Part shown: one piece after another, positions 53,034 through 63,012 of the stretch
Position numbering within the stretch: the first letter of the stretch is position 1
Layout: each line of letters opens with the position of its first letter
DNA from: Brevibacterium limosum
Lineage (GTDB): Bacteria; Actinomycetota; Actinomycetes; Actinomycetales; Brevibacteriaceae
Direction of reading: 5' to 3'
Assembly (NCBI RefSeq): GCF_011617705.1
Contig: NZ_CP050154.1
Span: forward strand, 1,922,001 to 1,986,000
DNA length: 64,000 bases
Program-made: the position numbers and the translations under genes
Notes under the pieces: generated by a model
Databases searched by the model: none
Seen by the model: the letters and a program-made list of their open reading frames with translations, nothing else
What the model was told of the DNA's origin: nothing

Positions 53034-54893
53034 ATGCCCGACCCATCCAGCTACCGCCCGGCGACGGGATCGATCCCGACCTCGGCCGGGGTCTACAGAT
53101 TCCGTGACCCCGACCGGCGGGTGATCTATGTCGGAAAGGCGAAGAACCTCCGCAACCGGCTCAACTCGTACTTCGCCAATCCCGCCCAGCTGCATCCCCG
53201 CACCTCGACGATGGTCCACACCGCGAATTCCGTGGAATGGACCGTCGTCGACACCGAGGTCGAAGCGCTGCAGCTCGAATGGACGTGGATCAACGAGTTC
53301 AACCCGCGGTTCAACGTCATGTTCCGCGATGACAAGTCCTACCCGTACCTCGCGATCACGATGAACGACGAAGTGCCCAGGGCTTATATCACCCGCGGAA
53401 AACGGCGCAAGGGCATCCGCTACTTCGGCCCCTTCGCTCAGGTGTGGGCGATCAAGGAGACCCTCGACCTGCTGCTCAGGGCCTTCCCGATGCGCACCTG
53501 CACCCCCGGTGTCTACAGGCGGGCCGAACGCAGCGGCCGGCCCTGCCTGCTCGGCTACATCGACAAATGCGCTGCCCCCTGCGTCGGTCAGATCAGCAAG
53601 GACGACCACAAGGACCTGGCCCGCAGCATCTCCGATTTCATGTCCGGCAACACCGGTCGGTTCATCAGTCACCGGCAGAAGGAGATGGCCAGTGCCGCGG
53701 CCGAACTCGACTACGAGCGGGCAGCCCGTCTGCGCGACGAGATCTCCGCTCTGCAGAAGGTCCTCGACAAGTCTGCCGTGGTTCTGTCCGTCAGCGCCGA
53801 CTGCGATATCTTCGCCCTCGTCACCGAGGAGTTCGAAGCCTCCGTCCAGGTCTTCCATGTGCGCCAGGGCCGCATCCGCGGTCAGCGCGGCTGGATCATC
53901 GAACGCTCCGACGACCACACTCCTGCGGAGCTGACCACCGACTACCTGCGACAGGCCTACTCCGGTCTCGACGCCGAAGCCATCCCGAAGGAGATCCTCG
54001 TCGACACCCTGCCGGCGGACCTGGACTCCCTGGAAGCGTGGCTGAGTCAGCTGCGCGGTTCCCGCGTGACCGTGCGGGTGCCCGAACGCGGCGAGAAGAA
54101 GGCCGCGCTGGAGACCGTGGAGAAGAACGCGAAGGAAGCTCTCGTCCAGCACAAGCTCAAACGCTCTTCCGACCTGACGACCCGCAGCCAGGCGCTCAAG
54201 GAGATCCAGGAGCACCTCGACCTGCCGGAAGCGCCGCTGCGCATCGAATGCATCGACATCTCCCACACCCAGGGATCGAACGTCGTCGCCTCCCTCGTCG
54301 TGTTCGAGGACGGAATGGCGAAGAAGCGCGACTACCGTCACTTCGCCATCCACGGGGAAGCCGCGGCCGACGACACGGCCTCGATGTACGACGTCGTCTC
54401 CCGTCGCTTCAGCCGTTACCTCGAACAGATGACCGCCGAGGAACCCGATGAGCGTTTCGGCTACCGGCCGAGTCTCCTCGTCGTCGACGGTGCCGGACCG
54501 CAGGTCGCCGCCGCCACCAGAGCACTGATCGATCTCGGCATCGTCGACATCTCCGTCGTCGGTCTGGCCAAACGCCTCGAAGAGATCTGGGTGCCGGACG
54601 ATCCGTTCCCCGTCATCCTGCCGCGCAACTCCGAAGGGCTCTTCCTCATGCAGCGGCTGCGTGATGAGGCTCACCGCTTCGCCATCTCCTACCACCGATC
54701 CAAACGGGCGAAGGCGATGACGAGCTCGGTGCTCGACGACATCGCGGGTCTGGGGGAGTCGAAGCGGACCGCGCTGCTGCGGCATTTCGGATCAGTGAAG
54801 AAGGTCCGCGCCGCCACCGCCGAGGAGATCTGCGAGGTCAAGGGAATCGGTCCCGCCCTCGCCGCCAAGATCGTCGCGGCTCTGGCCGACTGA
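53034..54893 (+). CDS. uvrC: Excinuclease ABC subunit C
   Basis: UvrC makes both incisions in excision repair. The 619-residue protein has an N-terminal GIY-YIG nuclease domain (PTSAGVYRFRDPDRRVIYVGKAKNLRNRL, residues about 16-44) and a UVR motif (EMASAAAELDYERAARLRDEISAL, about 218). The RNase H-like endonuclease domain carries ECIDISHTQGSNVVASLVVFEDG, and the C-terminal helix-hairpin-helix pair is GLGESKRTALLRHFGSVKKVRAATAEEICEVKGIGPALAAKI. ATG 53034 lies five bases after the uvrA stop. uvrC-rapZ-yvcK-whiA is a conserved actinobacterial order. Confidence 0.97.
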   Translation: MPDPSSYRPATGSIPTSAGVYRFRDPDRRVIYVGKAKNLRNRLNSYFANPAQLHPRTSTMVHTANSVEWTVVDTEVEALQLEWTWINEFNPRFNVMFRDDKSYPYLAITMNDEVPRAYITRGKRRKGIRYFGPFAQVWAIKETLDLLLRAFPMRTCTPGVYRRAERSGRPCLLGYIDKCAAPCVGQISKDDHKDLARSISDFMSGNTGRFISHRQKEMASAAAELDYERAARLRDEISALQKVLDKSAVVLSVSADCDIFALVTEEFEASVQVFHVRQGRIRGQRGWIIERSDDHTPAELTTDYLRQAYSGLDAEAIPKEILVDTLPADLDSLEAWLSQLRGSRVTVRVPERGEKKAALETVEKNAKEALVQHKLKRSSDLTTRSQALKEIQEHLDLPEAPLRIECIDISHTQGSNVVASLVVFEDGMAKKRDYRHFAIHGEAAADDTASMYDVVSRRFSRYLEQMTAEEPDERFGYRPSLLVVDGAGPQVAAATRALIDLGIVDISVVGLAKRLEEIWVPDDPFPVILPRNSEGLFLMQRLRDEAHRFAISYHRSKRAKAMTSSVLDDIAGLGESKRTALLRHFGSVKKVRAATAEEICEVKGIGPALAAKIVAALAD

Positions 54894-54910
54894 GCTCTGC
54901 GGATCTGCTC

Positions 54911-54916
54911 TAGAGT
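54911..54916 (+). promoter_or_regulatory. -10 for rapZ operon
   Basis: TAGAGT sits 17 bases after the uvrC stop. Transcription would start near 54923, leaving a leader of about 50 bases that contains the rapZ ribosome-binding site. Confidence 0.5.
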
Positions 54917-54971
54917 AGTGCCCAGACACATTGTGCCCACCGACAGAACGGGCACGATCAGAGGAGGACGT

Positions 54972-55868
54972 GTGAGCATACAGGCCGAATCGACCGGATC
55001 CGACCACCCGATCGAGGTTGTGCTCGTCACCGGAATGTCGGGTGCCGGCCGCACGACTGTGGCCAATGTGCTCGAGGACATGGACTGGTACGTCGTCGAT
55101 AACCTGCCGCCGCAGATGATGCGTCCCCTCGTCGAACTCGTCGCCCGCGCCGACGGCGCCCTGCCGAAGATCGCGATCGTCATCGACGCCAAGGGCCGGA
55201 CGAAGTACACCGAACTGCAGGAGACCATCAGCGACTTCGTCGATCAGGGACTGTCCCTGCGCATCGTCTTCCTCGACGCCTCCGACGAAGTCCTCGTCCG
55301 ACGCTTCGAATCGACGAGGCGACCCCACCCGCTGCAGGGGGAGGGGACCCTGCTGGAAGGCATCGAAGCCGAACGCTCCCAGCTCGAGTCGCTGCGGCAC
55401 CGGGCCGATATCATCGTCGACACTTCCGATCTCAACGTGCACCAGCTGTCGGCGGAAGTGCGCAAGCGCTTCAGCGACGATGACTCGCCGCCGCTGCGTC
55501 TGACCGTCATGAGCTTCGGCTTCAAATACGGACTGCCGAAGGACGCCGACCACATCGCCGACGTCCGCTTCCTGCCCAATCCATACTGGATACCCCACCT
55601 GCGCGGACACAACGGACTCGACTCCGACGTCGCAGCGTACGTCCTCGAACAGAACGGCGCCGAGGAGTTCATCGAACGCTATGCCGCAACCCTGGCGACG
55701 GTCGCCGAAGGCTACCTCCACGAGGGCCGCGGCTACGCGATGATCGGCATCGGCTGCACCGGCGGCAAACACCGTTCGGTGGCGATCAGCGAACGTGTCG
55801 GCCGGCTGCTGTCGGCGCAGACCGGGATTCCCGTGACCGTGCGCCACCGCGATCTGGGAAGAGAATGA
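54972..55868 (+). CDS. rapZ: RapZ-family nucleotide-binding protein
   Basis: In E. coli RapZ is an RNA-binding adaptor that controls glucosamine-6-phosphate synthase through small RNAs; the actinobacterial role is less clear. The 298-residue protein has the P-loop VTGMSGAGRTTVANVLEDMDWYVVDNLPPQM (residues about 21-51), the Walker B-like block LRIVFLDASDEVLVRRF and the C-terminal signature HEGRGYAMIGIGCTGGKHRSV. GTG 54972 follows GAGGAGG. The stop is one base before the yvcK ATG, and whiA is third; the trio is conserved across Gram-positive bacteria. Confidence 0.95.
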   Translation: MSIQAESTGSDHPIEVVLVTGMSGAGRTTVANVLEDMDWYVVDNLPPQMMRPLVELVARADGALPKIAIVIDAKGRTKYTELQETISDFVDQGLSLRIVFLDASDEVLVRRFESTRRPHPLQGEGTLLEGIEAERSQLESLRHRADIIVDTSDLNVHQLSAEVRKRFSDDDSPPLRLTVMSFGFKYGLPKDADHIADVRFLPNPYWIPHLRGHNGLDSDVAAYVLEQNGAEEFIERYAATLATVAEGYLHEGRGYAMIGIGCTGGKHRSVAISERVGRLLSAQTGIPVTVRHRDLGRE

Positions 55869-55869
55869 C

Positions 55870-56865
55870 ATGGAGACCGAAGACCTGCCCGTCATCACCA
55901 CGGGTGCACAGAACGATGGTCCCAGCATCGTCTCCTTCGGCGGAGGCCACGGACTCTACGCCGCACTGAGGGCGTTCCGTCTGCTCACCGAAGACCTCAC
56001 CGCCGTCGTCACAGTCGCCGACGACGGAGGCTCCTCCGGGCGTCTGCGCGACGAACTCGGCGGGCTGCCTCCCGGGGACCTGCGGATGGCCCTGGCCGCG
56101 CTCTGTGATGACGGCACCTGGGGCCAGACCTGGCGTGACGTCATCCAGCACCGTTTCGAATCCGCAGGAGAGCTGCACGGTCACGCGGTGGGCAATCTGC
56201 TCATCGCCGCACTCTGGCAGATCCACGGCGATCACGTCGCCGGCCTGGACTGGATGGCCAGACTGCTGCGCGCCCACGGCCGGGTGCTGCCGATGTCCTC
56301 GGTGCCGCTGACGATCGAAGCCGATGTGAAGTTCCCCGGCTCGTTCCAAGTCGTGCGCGGACAGTCCGTGCTCGCCTCCACCATCGGCCACGTCGAGACC
56401 GTGCGCCTCGACCCGGCGGCCCCACCCGCCCGCTACGAGACGATCGAAGCCGTGGAGGAAGCCGACGTCCTCAACCTCGGTCCCGGCTCCTGGTACACCT
56501 CGGTGATGCCCCACCTGCTCGTGCCCTCTCTGGCGGAGGCGATCGTGGCCTCGACAGCGGTGAAATCCCTCACGCTCAACCTCAGTTCCACCGACGGTGA
56601 GACGAAGGATCTGAGCCTCGGCGAACACCTCGTCTCCCTGCACCGGCATGCACGCTCGCTGACCTTGGACTACGTCCTCGTCGACGAGGCCGCCACCGAA
56701 CTCGAACCCGACCTGTCGCAGCGGGCCGAGGACATGTTCGGAGCGAAACTCTGGGAACGCCCCCTGCGCTCACGGAGGCAGGGTCAACATGACAGCCTCA
56801 AACTCGCGGCATGCTACCGTGACATGTTGTTGGACGCCGGGATCGGCGTCGCCGAGCAGTGGTAG
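55870..56865 (+). CDS. yvcK: Gluconeogenesis factor YvcK (CofD-like)
   Basis: YvcK-family proteins have the fold of 2-phospho-lactate transferase CofD; in Bacillus YvcK is needed on gluconeogenic carbon and affects cell-wall synthesis, and it binds UDP-sugars. The 331-residue protein shows [51 protein letters not shown] (residues about 52-83), [12 protein letters not shown] and [16 protein letters not shown]. These match family blocks. It is co-transcribed with rapZ and whiA; whiA follows after 25 bases with its own AGGAGG site. Confidence 0.94.
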   Translation: METEDLPVITTGAQNDGPSIVSFGGGHGLYAALRAFRLLTEDLTAVVTVADDGGSSGRLRDELGGLPPGDLRMALAALCDDGTWGQTWRDVIQHRFESAGELHGHAVGNLLIAALWQIHGDHVAGLDWMARLLRAHGRVLPMSSVPLTIEADVKFPGSFQVVRGQSVLASTIGHVETVRLDPAAPPARYETIEAVEEADVLNLGPGSWYTSVMPHLLVPSLAEAIVASTAVKSLTLNLSSTDGETKDLSLGEHLVSLHRHARSLTLDYVLVDEAATELEPDLSQRAEDMFGAKLWERPLRSRRQGQHDSLKLAACYRDMLLDAGIGVAEQW

Positions 56866-56890
56866 AACTTCAGGTGCAGGAGGACGAGCT

Positions 56891-57874
56891 ATGGCACTGA
56901 CCGCTCAGGTCAAGGACGAGTTGGCGCGAGTGAAGATCACACGCACCTCCGCCCGCAAGGCCGAGGTGTCCTCGATCTTCCGGTTCTCGTCGGCTCTCCA
57001 CCTCGTCAACGGCTCGATTGTCCTCGAAGCCGAACTCGATACTGCTCAGGCAGCCAAACGACTGCGCGCGGAGATCAAGGACCTCTACGGTCAGCATGCC
57101 GATATCGTCGTCATCAACGCTGCCGGCATCCGCCGATCCAACCGCTATCTGCTGCGCGTGAGCCGCGACGGCGGAGCGCTGGCCCGCCAGACCGGCCTCG
57201 TCGACAACCGCGGCCGTCCCGTGCGCGGACTGCCCTCGGCCATCGTCAACGGCTCCGTCGCCGATGCCGAAGCCGCCTGGCGCGGTGCCTTCCTCGCTCA
57301 CGGGTCCCTGACAGAGCCGGGACGTTCCTCGGCCCTCGAGGTCACGTGCCCCGGCCCCGAGGCGGCTCTCGCCCTCGTCGGTGCGGCCCGTCGGCTCGGC
57401 CTGAGTGCGAAGGCCCGCGAAGTCCGCGGAGTCGACCGCGTCGTCATCCGCGACGGCGACGATATCGCCGCCCTGCTCACCCGCATGGGCTCCCACAGCG
57501 CCGTGCTGGTCTGGGAAGAACGACGGATGCGCCGGGAAGTCCGTGCGACAGCGAACCGTCTGGCGAACTTCGACGATGCGAACCTGCGCCGCTCGGCCCG
57601 TGCCGCTGTCGCCGCCGGTGCCCGCGTCGAACGCGCCCTGGAGATCCTCGGCGACGAGGTCCCCGAGCACCTCCGCTACGCCGGAGAGCTGCGGGTGACC
57701 CACAAACAGGCGTCCCTCGAAGAACTCGGTCAACTCGCTGACCCGCCGATGACGAAGGACGCAGTGGCCGGACGGATCCGGCGGCTGCTGTCGACGGCGG
57801 ACAAGCATGCGGAAGAACTGGGAATTCCCGGCACTGAAGCCAGTCTGACCCCGGAAATGCTCGAGGATCGCTAA
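56891..57874 (+). CDS. whiA: Sporulation/cell-division regulator WhiA
   Basis: WhiA is a DNA-binding protein with a LAGLIDADG homing-endonuclease-like N-terminal domain and a C-terminal helix-turn-helix. In Streptomyces it works with WhiB at sporulation septation; in non-sporulating actinobacteria it regulates division or growth. The 327-residue protein opens [16 protein letters not shown] and has [20 protein letters not shown] (degenerate LAGLIDADG region, about 140-160). The C-terminal HTH lies at about 275-310 ([27 protein letters not shown]). AGGAGGAC precedes ATG 56891. gap follows. Confidence 0.95.
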   Translation: MALTAQVKDELARVKITRTSARKAEVSSIFRFSSALHLVNGSIVLEAELDTAQAAKRLRAEIKDLYGQHADIVVINAAGIRRSNRYLLRVSRDGGALARQTGLVDNRGRPVRGLPSAIVNGSVADAEAAWRGAFLAHGSLTEPGRSSALEVTCPGPEAALALVGAARRLGLSAKAREVRGVDRVVIRDGDDIAALLTRMGSHSAVLVWEERRMRREVRATANRLANFDDANLRRSARAAVAAGARVERALEILGDEVPEHLRYAGELRVTHKQASLEELGQLADPPMTKDAVAGRIRRLLSTADKHAEELGIPGTEASLTPEMLEDR

Positions 57875-57883
57875 GATCGAGGC
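57872..57883 (+). promoter_or_regulatory. Leaderless promoter for gap
   Basis: TAAGAT at 57872-57877 begins in the TAA stop of whiA and is followed by six bases, then ATG 57884. Confidence 0.65.
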
Positions 57884-58885
57884 ATGAGACGAATCGCCAT
57901 CAACGGCTTCGGCCGAATCGGTCGTGCCCTGTTCCGTCTGTCCCTCGAACCCGATACCGATTTCGAGGTCGTGGCCATCAACGATCTCACCGATACGACG
58001 ACCCTGGCCCATCTGCTCACCCACGACTCCGTGTGGCCGCGATTCGACCATGACGTCGACGCCGCCGCGGAGGCGATCATCGTCGACGGACGTGAAATCG
58101 CAGTCACCAGCCAGGCCGACCCGGCGGCCATCGACTGGAGCTCCCACAACGTCGAACTCGTCGTCGAAGCCACCGGACGCTTCACCCGCCAGGATCAGGC
58201 CGAGGCCCACCTCGGCGGCACCGTGAACACGGTCGTGCTCTCCGCCCCGGGAAAAGACGTCGATGCCACCCTCGTCATGGGCGTGAACGAAGACACCTTC
58301 GATCCGTCCGCGCACTCCGTGGTCTCGAACGCCTCGTGCACGACGAACTGCATGGCCACCGTCGTCAAGGCCCTCGATGACGCCCTCGGCGTCGAATCCG
58401 GGCTGCTCAACACCGTCCACGCCTACACCGGCGACCAGATGCTCGTCGACGGGCCCCACCGGGATCTGCGCCGTGCCCGCGCCGCCGCCGTGAACATCGT
58501 GCCCACCACGACGGGAGCCGCACGCACTGTCGGCCGGGTCATGCCCCACCTCGAAGGCAAGCTCGACGGTCTCGCCGTGCGCGTGCCCGTGCCTGCCGGA
58601 TCGATCATCGACTTCACCTTCACCACCGGCACGCACGCCGATCGGGATGAGGTCAACGCGATCCTCGCCGCCGCAGCGGACGGCTCGGCCTACCTCGACT
58701 ACTCCGCCGACGAACTCGTCTCCAGCGACATCGTCGGCACGACCGCCTCGGCGATCGTCGATTCCAAGCTCACGATGGTGCTCGGAGACCAGATCAAGGT
58801 GGTGGCGTGGTACGACAACGAGTGGGGCTACACGAACCGACTCAAAGACATGGTCAGCTATATTCTCAGCGAAAGGGACTCATGA
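57884..58885 (+). CDS. gap: Glyceraldehyde-3-phosphate dehydrogenase, type I
   Basis: Gap oxidises glyceraldehyde-3-phosphate to 1,3-bisphosphoglycerate. The 333-residue protein opens RRIAINGFGRIGRALFRL (NAD-binding) and carries the catalytic Cys in SNASCTTNCMATVVKALDD (about residue 152), the anion site TTTGAARTVGRVMPHLEGKLDGLAVRVPVP and VVAWYDNEWGYTNRL. The adenine-binding loop reads INDLTDTTTLAHLL; Asp after beta 2 suggests NAD preference. It is the first gene of gap-pgk-tpiA-secG, with its own leaderless-type promoter. Confidence 0.97.
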   Translation: MRRIAINGFGRIGRALFRLSLEPDTDFEVVAINDLTDTTTLAHLLTHDSVWPRFDHDVDAAAEAIIVDGREIAVTSQADPAAIDWSSHNVELVVEATGRFTRQDQAEAHLGGTVNTVVLSAPGKDVDATLVMGVNEDTFDPSAHSVVSNASCTTNCMATVVKALDDALGVESGLLNTVHAYTGDQMLVDGPHRDLRRARAAAVNIVPTTTGAARTVGRVMPHLEGKLDGLAVRVPVPAGSIIDFTFTTGTHADRDEVNAILAAAADGSAYLDYSADELVSSDIVGTTASAIVDSKLTMVLGDQIKVVAWYDNEWGYTNRLKDMVSYILSERDS

Positions 58886-60099
58886 GGACATTCGACGATG
58901 CGGGCATCTTCGCCGGCCACACTGTGCTCGTCCGCAGCGATCTCAACGTGCCGATGGACGATGGCACGATCACCGACCGCGGGCGCATCCTGGCCTCGGC
59001 CGGAACGATCAGGTCCCTCGCCGAGGCGGGAGCCAAGGTCATCGTGATGTCGCATCTGGGTCGTCCCAAGGGGGAACATGATCCGCAGTTCTCGCTGGCT
59101 CCGATCGTCCCCGAACTCGCCGAGGCCATCGGCCGTCCGGTCGCCTTCGCCACGGACACCGTCGGTGACGATGCGAAGACGAAGGCCGCCGCCCTGTCCG
59201 ACGGTGACGTGCTGCTGCTGGAGAACCTGCGGTTCAACCCCGGCGAGACGGCGAAGGACGATGCGCAGCGGGAGGAATTCGCCGCCCAGCTGGCTGCCTT
59301 GGCCGATGACTTCGTCTCCGACGGATTCGGCGTCGTCCACCGCAAGCAGGCCTCGGTCTTCGACATCGCCGGACTGCTCCCGCACTTCGCCGGTTCGCTG
59401 GTGCGTGCCGAGGTCGAAGTCAGCGACCGGCTGCTCAATGACCCGGCCTCACCGTTCACAGTCGTTCTCGGCGGATCGAAGGTCTCGGACAAGCTCGGCG
59501 TCATCGACAACCTCATCGACCGTGCCGACAATCTGCTCATCGGCGGGGGAATGGTCTTCACCTTCCTCGCCGCCCTCGGGCACGACATCGGTTCGAGCCT
59601 CGTCGAGAAGGACCGAGTCGAGGACGTCAAGGGCTACCTCGAACGATCCGGATCCGGCGGCGCACGCATCGTCCTGCCCACCGATATCGTCATGGCCGCC
59701 TCCTTCGCCGCCGACGCCGACAGCTGGGTTCGCCCCGTCGCCGAACTCGAAGACACCCCGGCAGGGGCGAACGGTCTCGGCCTCGACATCGGCCCCGAAT
59801 CGGCAAACGCCTACGCCGAGATCATCGCAGGCTCCACCACCGTGTTCTGGAACGGACCGATGGGCGTCTTCGAATTCCCGGCCTTCGCCGCCGGCACCAA
59901 GGCCGTCGCCCAAGCACTGACCGGTGGCGGCACCGGCGAAGGAAAGCGGCTGACCGTCGTCGGCGGCGGTGACTCCGCAGCCGCCGTGCGCAGCCTCGAC
60001 TTCGCCGACGACGCCTTCGGCCATATCTCCACCGGCGGCGGTGCCAGCCTCGAATACCTCGAAGGCAAGGCACTGCCCGGACTCGACGCACTCGGATGA
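58882..60099 (+). CDS. pgk: Phosphoglycerate kinase
   Basis: Pgk makes ATP from 1,3-bisphosphoglycerate. The 405-residue protein opens with [24 protein letters not shown] (substrate loop, residues about 12-35). It contains [38 protein letters not shown], the nucleotide site [33 protein letters not shown] and GGGDSAAAV. The usual DAFGxxHR reads DGFGVVHR, an actinobacterial variant. ATG 58882 overlaps the gap stop by four bases. Confidence 0.97.
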   Translation: MRTFDDAGIFAGHTVLVRSDLNVPMDDGTITDRGRILASAGTIRSLAEAGAKVIVMSHLGRPKGEHDPQFSLAPIVPELAEAIGRPVAFATDTVGDDAKTKAAALSDGDVLLLENLRFNPGETAKDDAQREEFAAQLAALADDFVSDGFGVVHRKQASVFDIAGLLPHFAGSLVRAEVEVSDRLLNDPASPFTVVLGGSKVSDKLGVIDNLIDRADNLLIGGGMVFTFLAALGHDIGSSLVEKDRVEDVKGYLERSGSGGARIVLPTDIVMAASFAADADSWVRPVAELEDTPAGANGLGLDIGPESANAYAEIIAGSTTVFWNGPMGVFEFPAFAAGTKAVAQALTGGGTGEGKRLTVVGGGDSAAAVRSLDFADDAFGHISTGGGASLEYLEGKALPGLDALG

Positions 60100-60113
60100 G
60101 GAAGACATACACT

Positions 60114-60899
60114 ATGAGCGACCGCACCCTGCTGCTGGCAGGCAACTGGAAGATGAACCACGACCACCTCGAGGCGATCTCCGCCGTCCAGAAACTCGCC
60201 TGGGCACTCGAGGACGCAAAACTCGACGAGAGCCGCTGCGAAGTCGTCGTCATTCCGCCCTTCACCGACATCCGTTCGGTGCAGACCCTCGTCCAGGGCG
60301 ACAAGCTGTGGCTGAAATACGGAGCCCAGGACGTCTCCCAGCACTCTCCCGGAGCACACACCGGAGAGATCGCCGCATCGTTCCTCTCCCGCCTCGGCTG
60401 CAGCTATGTGGTCATCGGCCACAGCGAACGTCGAGCGGACAACCATGAGACCAACGAGGTCGTGGCCGCGAAGATCAAGGCCGCACTCTCGGCCGAACTC
60501 ACACCGATCCTCTGCGTGGGGGAGTCGCTGGAACAGCGCCAGGGGAAGAGCCACGTCGAGTTCACCCTCGGACAGCTCGACGAATCCCTGGCCGGATCCG
60601 ACGCCGCAGATCTCGAGGGGCTCGTCATCGCCTACGAACCTGTGTGGGCGATCGGCACCGGTGAGACCGCCACCGCCGCCGATGCCGCCGAAATGTCGTC
60701 GGCCATCCGGGCGCGGATCGGACAGAAGTACGGCGACAGCCTGGCCCAGACGACCCGCATCCTCTACGGCGGATCGGTCAAGGCCGACAATGTGGCCGAG
60801 ATCGTCGCCTCCGCGGATGTCGACGGCTCACTGGTGGGAGGCGCGAGTCTGAGCGGCCCCGACTTCGCCGCTTTGTGCAAGGCCGCGGTCGCGAAGTAG
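60114..60899 (+). CDS. tpiA: Triosephosphate isomerase
   Basis: TpiA interconverts dihydroxyacetone phosphate and glyceraldehyde-3-phosphate. From ATG 60114 the protein has 261 residues and opens with [15 protein letters not shown] (catalytic Asn-Lys). The catalytic His is in [11 protein letters not shown], the catalytic Glu in [15 protein letters not shown] (loop 6) and the phosphate loop is [15 protein letters not shown] 60096 overlaps the pgk stop and would add six residues, but GAGGAAG at 60098-60104 correctly places 60114 as start. secG follows after 55 bases. Confidence 0.96.
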   Translation: MSDRTLLLAGNWKMNHDHLEAISAVQKLAWALEDAKLDESRCEVVVIPPFTDIRSVQTLVQGDKLWLKYGAQDVSQHSPGAHTGEIAASFLSRLGCSYVVIGHSERRADNHETNEVVAAKIKAALSAELTPILCVGESLEQRQGKSHVEFTLGQLDESLAGSDAADLEGLVIAYEPVWAIGTGETATAADAAEMSSAIRARIGQKYGDSLAQTTRILYGGSVKADNVAEIVASADVDGSLVGGASLSGPDFAALCKAAVAK

Positions 60900-60939
60900 A
60901 CTGACAGACGCATCATTCGACGAAACCCTCGACGAAACA

Positions 60940-60954
60940 TAGGTTGAATCCGAC
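60940..60954 (+). promoter_or_regulatory. Possible secG promoter
   Basis: TAGGTT at 60940-60945 ends nine bases before GTG 60955. The spacing is two to three bases longer than at the clear leaderless genes, so this is a weaker case. No Shine-Dalgarno site is seen. Confidence 0.4.
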
Positions 60955-61200
60955 GTGGAAATCCTGAACATCATTCTCATCGCGCTGCTCGTGCTCACGA
61001 GCATCTTCCTCACCCTGCTGATCCTCATGCACAAGGGCAAGGGCGGTGGCATGTCCGACATGTTCGGCGGCGGAATGTCCTCGTCGCTGGGGTCCTCGGG
61101 CGTGGCCGAGCGCAACCTCAACCGGTTCACGACGCTGATGGCGATCATCTGGGCCGCCTGCATCATCCTGCTGGGCGTCCTCACCCGCTTCAACGCCTGA
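60955..61200 (+). CDS. secG: Preprotein translocase subunit SecG
   Basis: SecG is the small accessory subunit of the SecYEG channel. The 81-residue protein has two transmembrane helices (IILIALLVLTSIFLTLLILM and FTTLMAIIWAACIILLGVLT) flanking a glycine-rich cytoplasmic loop, HKGKGGGMSDMFGGGMSSSLGSSGVAERNLNR, the hallmark of the family. GTG 60955 is the start. secG after tpiA is a widely conserved order. A terminator lies 75 bases downstream. Confidence 0.95.
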   Translation: MEILNIILIALLVLTSIFLTLLILMHKGKGGGMSDMFGGGMSSSLGSSGVAERNLNRFTTLMAIIWAACIILLGVLTRFNA

Positions 61201-61271
61201 GGCGTCTTTCGAGGCTGATGCGAAGACCGTGAGACACCGGCCCCGAGGCGGCTAGCCGGTGGACGGATGAG

Positions 61272-61308
61272 AAGGACCCCGACCGATTCGGTCGGGGTCT
61301 TTCTCCTT
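61272..61308 (+). terminator. Intrinsic terminator between secG and pgi
   Basis: GACCCCGACC (61275-61284) pairs with GGTCGGGGTC (61290-61299) around GATTC, extended by A-T pairs and followed by TTTCTCCTT. It is the most classical terminator in the window and ends the glycolytic operon; it may also serve pgi on the other strand. Confidence 0.9.
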
Positions 61309-61380
61309 ACTCATTACCCATCGCTCTGTGCCCGGCGATGAGCGCTGATCATCGAGCGCAGGCAGCCACGCTCGTCCGCA

Positions 61381-63012
61381 TCAGTCGAGGCCGAAGTGGT
61401 GGAGCGGGCTGATCGACGCGATCGCCCTCCGCAGCTGCTCGAGCCCACGGGCACGATCAAGCAGATGGAGGCGCAGCACGGGCCGGCCCTTCTCGGCCAG
61501 CACAGCCGCATCGCCTGCGGCCTGGGCACGCTGCAGCTCAGCGAAGCCGTAGCTTCGCCCCGGCACCAGCAGATCCGTGCGAGCCTCACCGGTGATCTGG
61601 AGGAACACTCCGTTCGGATGACCGCCCTTGTGATACTGACCGGTCGAATGCAGGTAGCGGGGACCGAAGCCGAACGTCGTCTGCACGCCCGCATGAGTGG
61701 ACACGAGCGGACGCAGCTCTGCCGCCTCGGCATCGGCGATCCGGTCCAGGTAGGCCTGAACGCCGACGTAGCCGTACTCGTCTACCTGTGAGAAGAGCTC
61801 CTGCAGAGCACCGATGAGATCCGTGGCTTCGTCGACGACGTCGAGGACGTCGATCTCTCCCTCACGGAACTTCGGCTGCCCCGACTGACCGGAGTCCGGT
61901 CCGTCGAGCAGCTGCCTGGCCTGCGCCTTCGCCGCTTCCACATCGGGCTGGTCGAAGGGATTGACCCCGATGCTGTATCCGGCGATGGCCGTGGCGTATT
62001 CCCAGAACAGGAACAGCTCACCCAATCCGCCGGTGATCGTGGCTTCGAAACCGGACGGTGCGCCCAGCTCCGCGTCGCCGGCCGAGGGCCCGAGCAGGCA
62101 CAGCAGCGCGTCCGCTCGTGCGTCGGAGAACCCGATGTCGGCGGGGGAGTCGACGACGACGGGAAGGATGCCCTGTCCGTCCTTGCCGAGGGATTCGGCG
62201 ACGAGCTGCTCGACCCAGGCACCGAGGCCGCGCAGCTGCGGAGCGGTTTCGGCGAGGACGAGCTTCTCCGTCGTCCGGGCATGAGCGATGCTCAGCCAGG
62301 TGCCGAACCGCAGCGCCGGGTTGTCCAGACTGTCGGCGGACAGGTGCGGGACTGCCTCAGCCGCCTCGGCGACGATTCCGCGCACATCCGCACCGGCCAG
62401 ACCCGCGGGAACGAGTCCGAAGGCCGAGAGCGCACTGAACCGCCCACCGACCGTGGGCTCGGCGAGGAAGGTCGCGAGGAAGCCCTGCTCGGCGGCCAAC
62501 GCCTCGAGCTCCGTCCCCGGGTCGGTGATCGCGATCATCCGTGACGCCGGATCGACGCCGATCGATTCGAAAGCCGCGGCGAAGCTGCGTCGGATCGAAT
62601 CCGTCTCCACCGTGGTTCCGGACTTCGAGGCGATGATGAGGACCGTGCGTTCGAGGTCGGTGCCGATCGCCTCGGCGACCTGGTTCGGATCCGTCGAATC
62701 GACGATCTCGAGCCGGACGCCCGCGGTCTGGGTCATCACCTCGGGGGCGAGCGACGATCCGCCCATTCCGGCCAGGCTGATCGTGCGCAGACCCTGCTCC
62801 TGCAGTCGTGCCCGCAGGGAATCGATCTGATCGAGCAGCTCTGCGGCCTCCTGCGGCAGATCCACCCAGCCCATCCGGTCCGCGGCATCCGCGGCACCGT
62901 CGAAGAGCTCGGCATCTTGGCGGCTGAGGCGGGAGGCCGGACCGGCGTCGATGAGACGCGCGGCCTCGACATCGAATTCTTCGCCGACGGGAACAGAGAG
63001 TGAGAGCTTCAT
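61381..63012 (-). CDS. pgi: Glucose-6-phosphate isomerase (type fused to transaldolase in relatives)
   Basis: Pgi interconverts glucose-6-phosphate and fructose-6-phosphate. The 543-residue protein has SLAGMGGSSLAPEVM, the sugar-phosphate loop IIASKSGTTVETDSI, the signature VGGRFSALSAFGL (residues about 189-201) and GYSIGVNPFDQPDVEAAK near the C-terminal domain. The sequence resembles the isomerase half of bifunctional transaldolase/glucose-6-phosphate isomerase proteins, and here its ATG overlaps the tal stop, so the pair remains coupled but unfused. The C-terminal helical region ends SPLHHFGLD. Confidence 0.93.
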   Translation of the reverse strand: MKLSLSVPVGEEFDVEAARLIDAGPASRLSRQDAELFDGAADAADRMGWVDLPQEAAELLDQIDSLRARLQEQGLRTISLAGMGGSSLAPEVMTQTAGVRLEIVDSTDPNQVAEAIGTDLERTVLIIASKSGTTVETDSIRRSFAAAFESIGVDPASRMIAITDPGTELEALAAEQGFLATFLAEPTVGGRFSALSAFGLVPAGLAGADVRGIVAEAAEAVPHLSADSLDNPALRFGTWLSIAHARTTEKLVLAETAPQLRGLGAWVEQLVAESLGKDGQGILPVVVDSPADIGFSDARADALLCLLGPSAGDAELGAPSGFEATITGGLGELFLFWEYATAIAGYSIGVNPFDQPDVEAAKAQARQLLDGPDSGQSGQPKFREGEIDVLDVVDEATDLIGALQELFSQVDEYGYVGVQAYLDRIADAEAAELRPLVSTHAGVQTTFGFGPRYLHSTGQYHKGGHPNGVFLQITGEARTDLLVPGRSYGFAELQRAQAAGDAAVLAEKGRPVLRLHLLDRARGLEQLRRAIASISPLHHFGLD

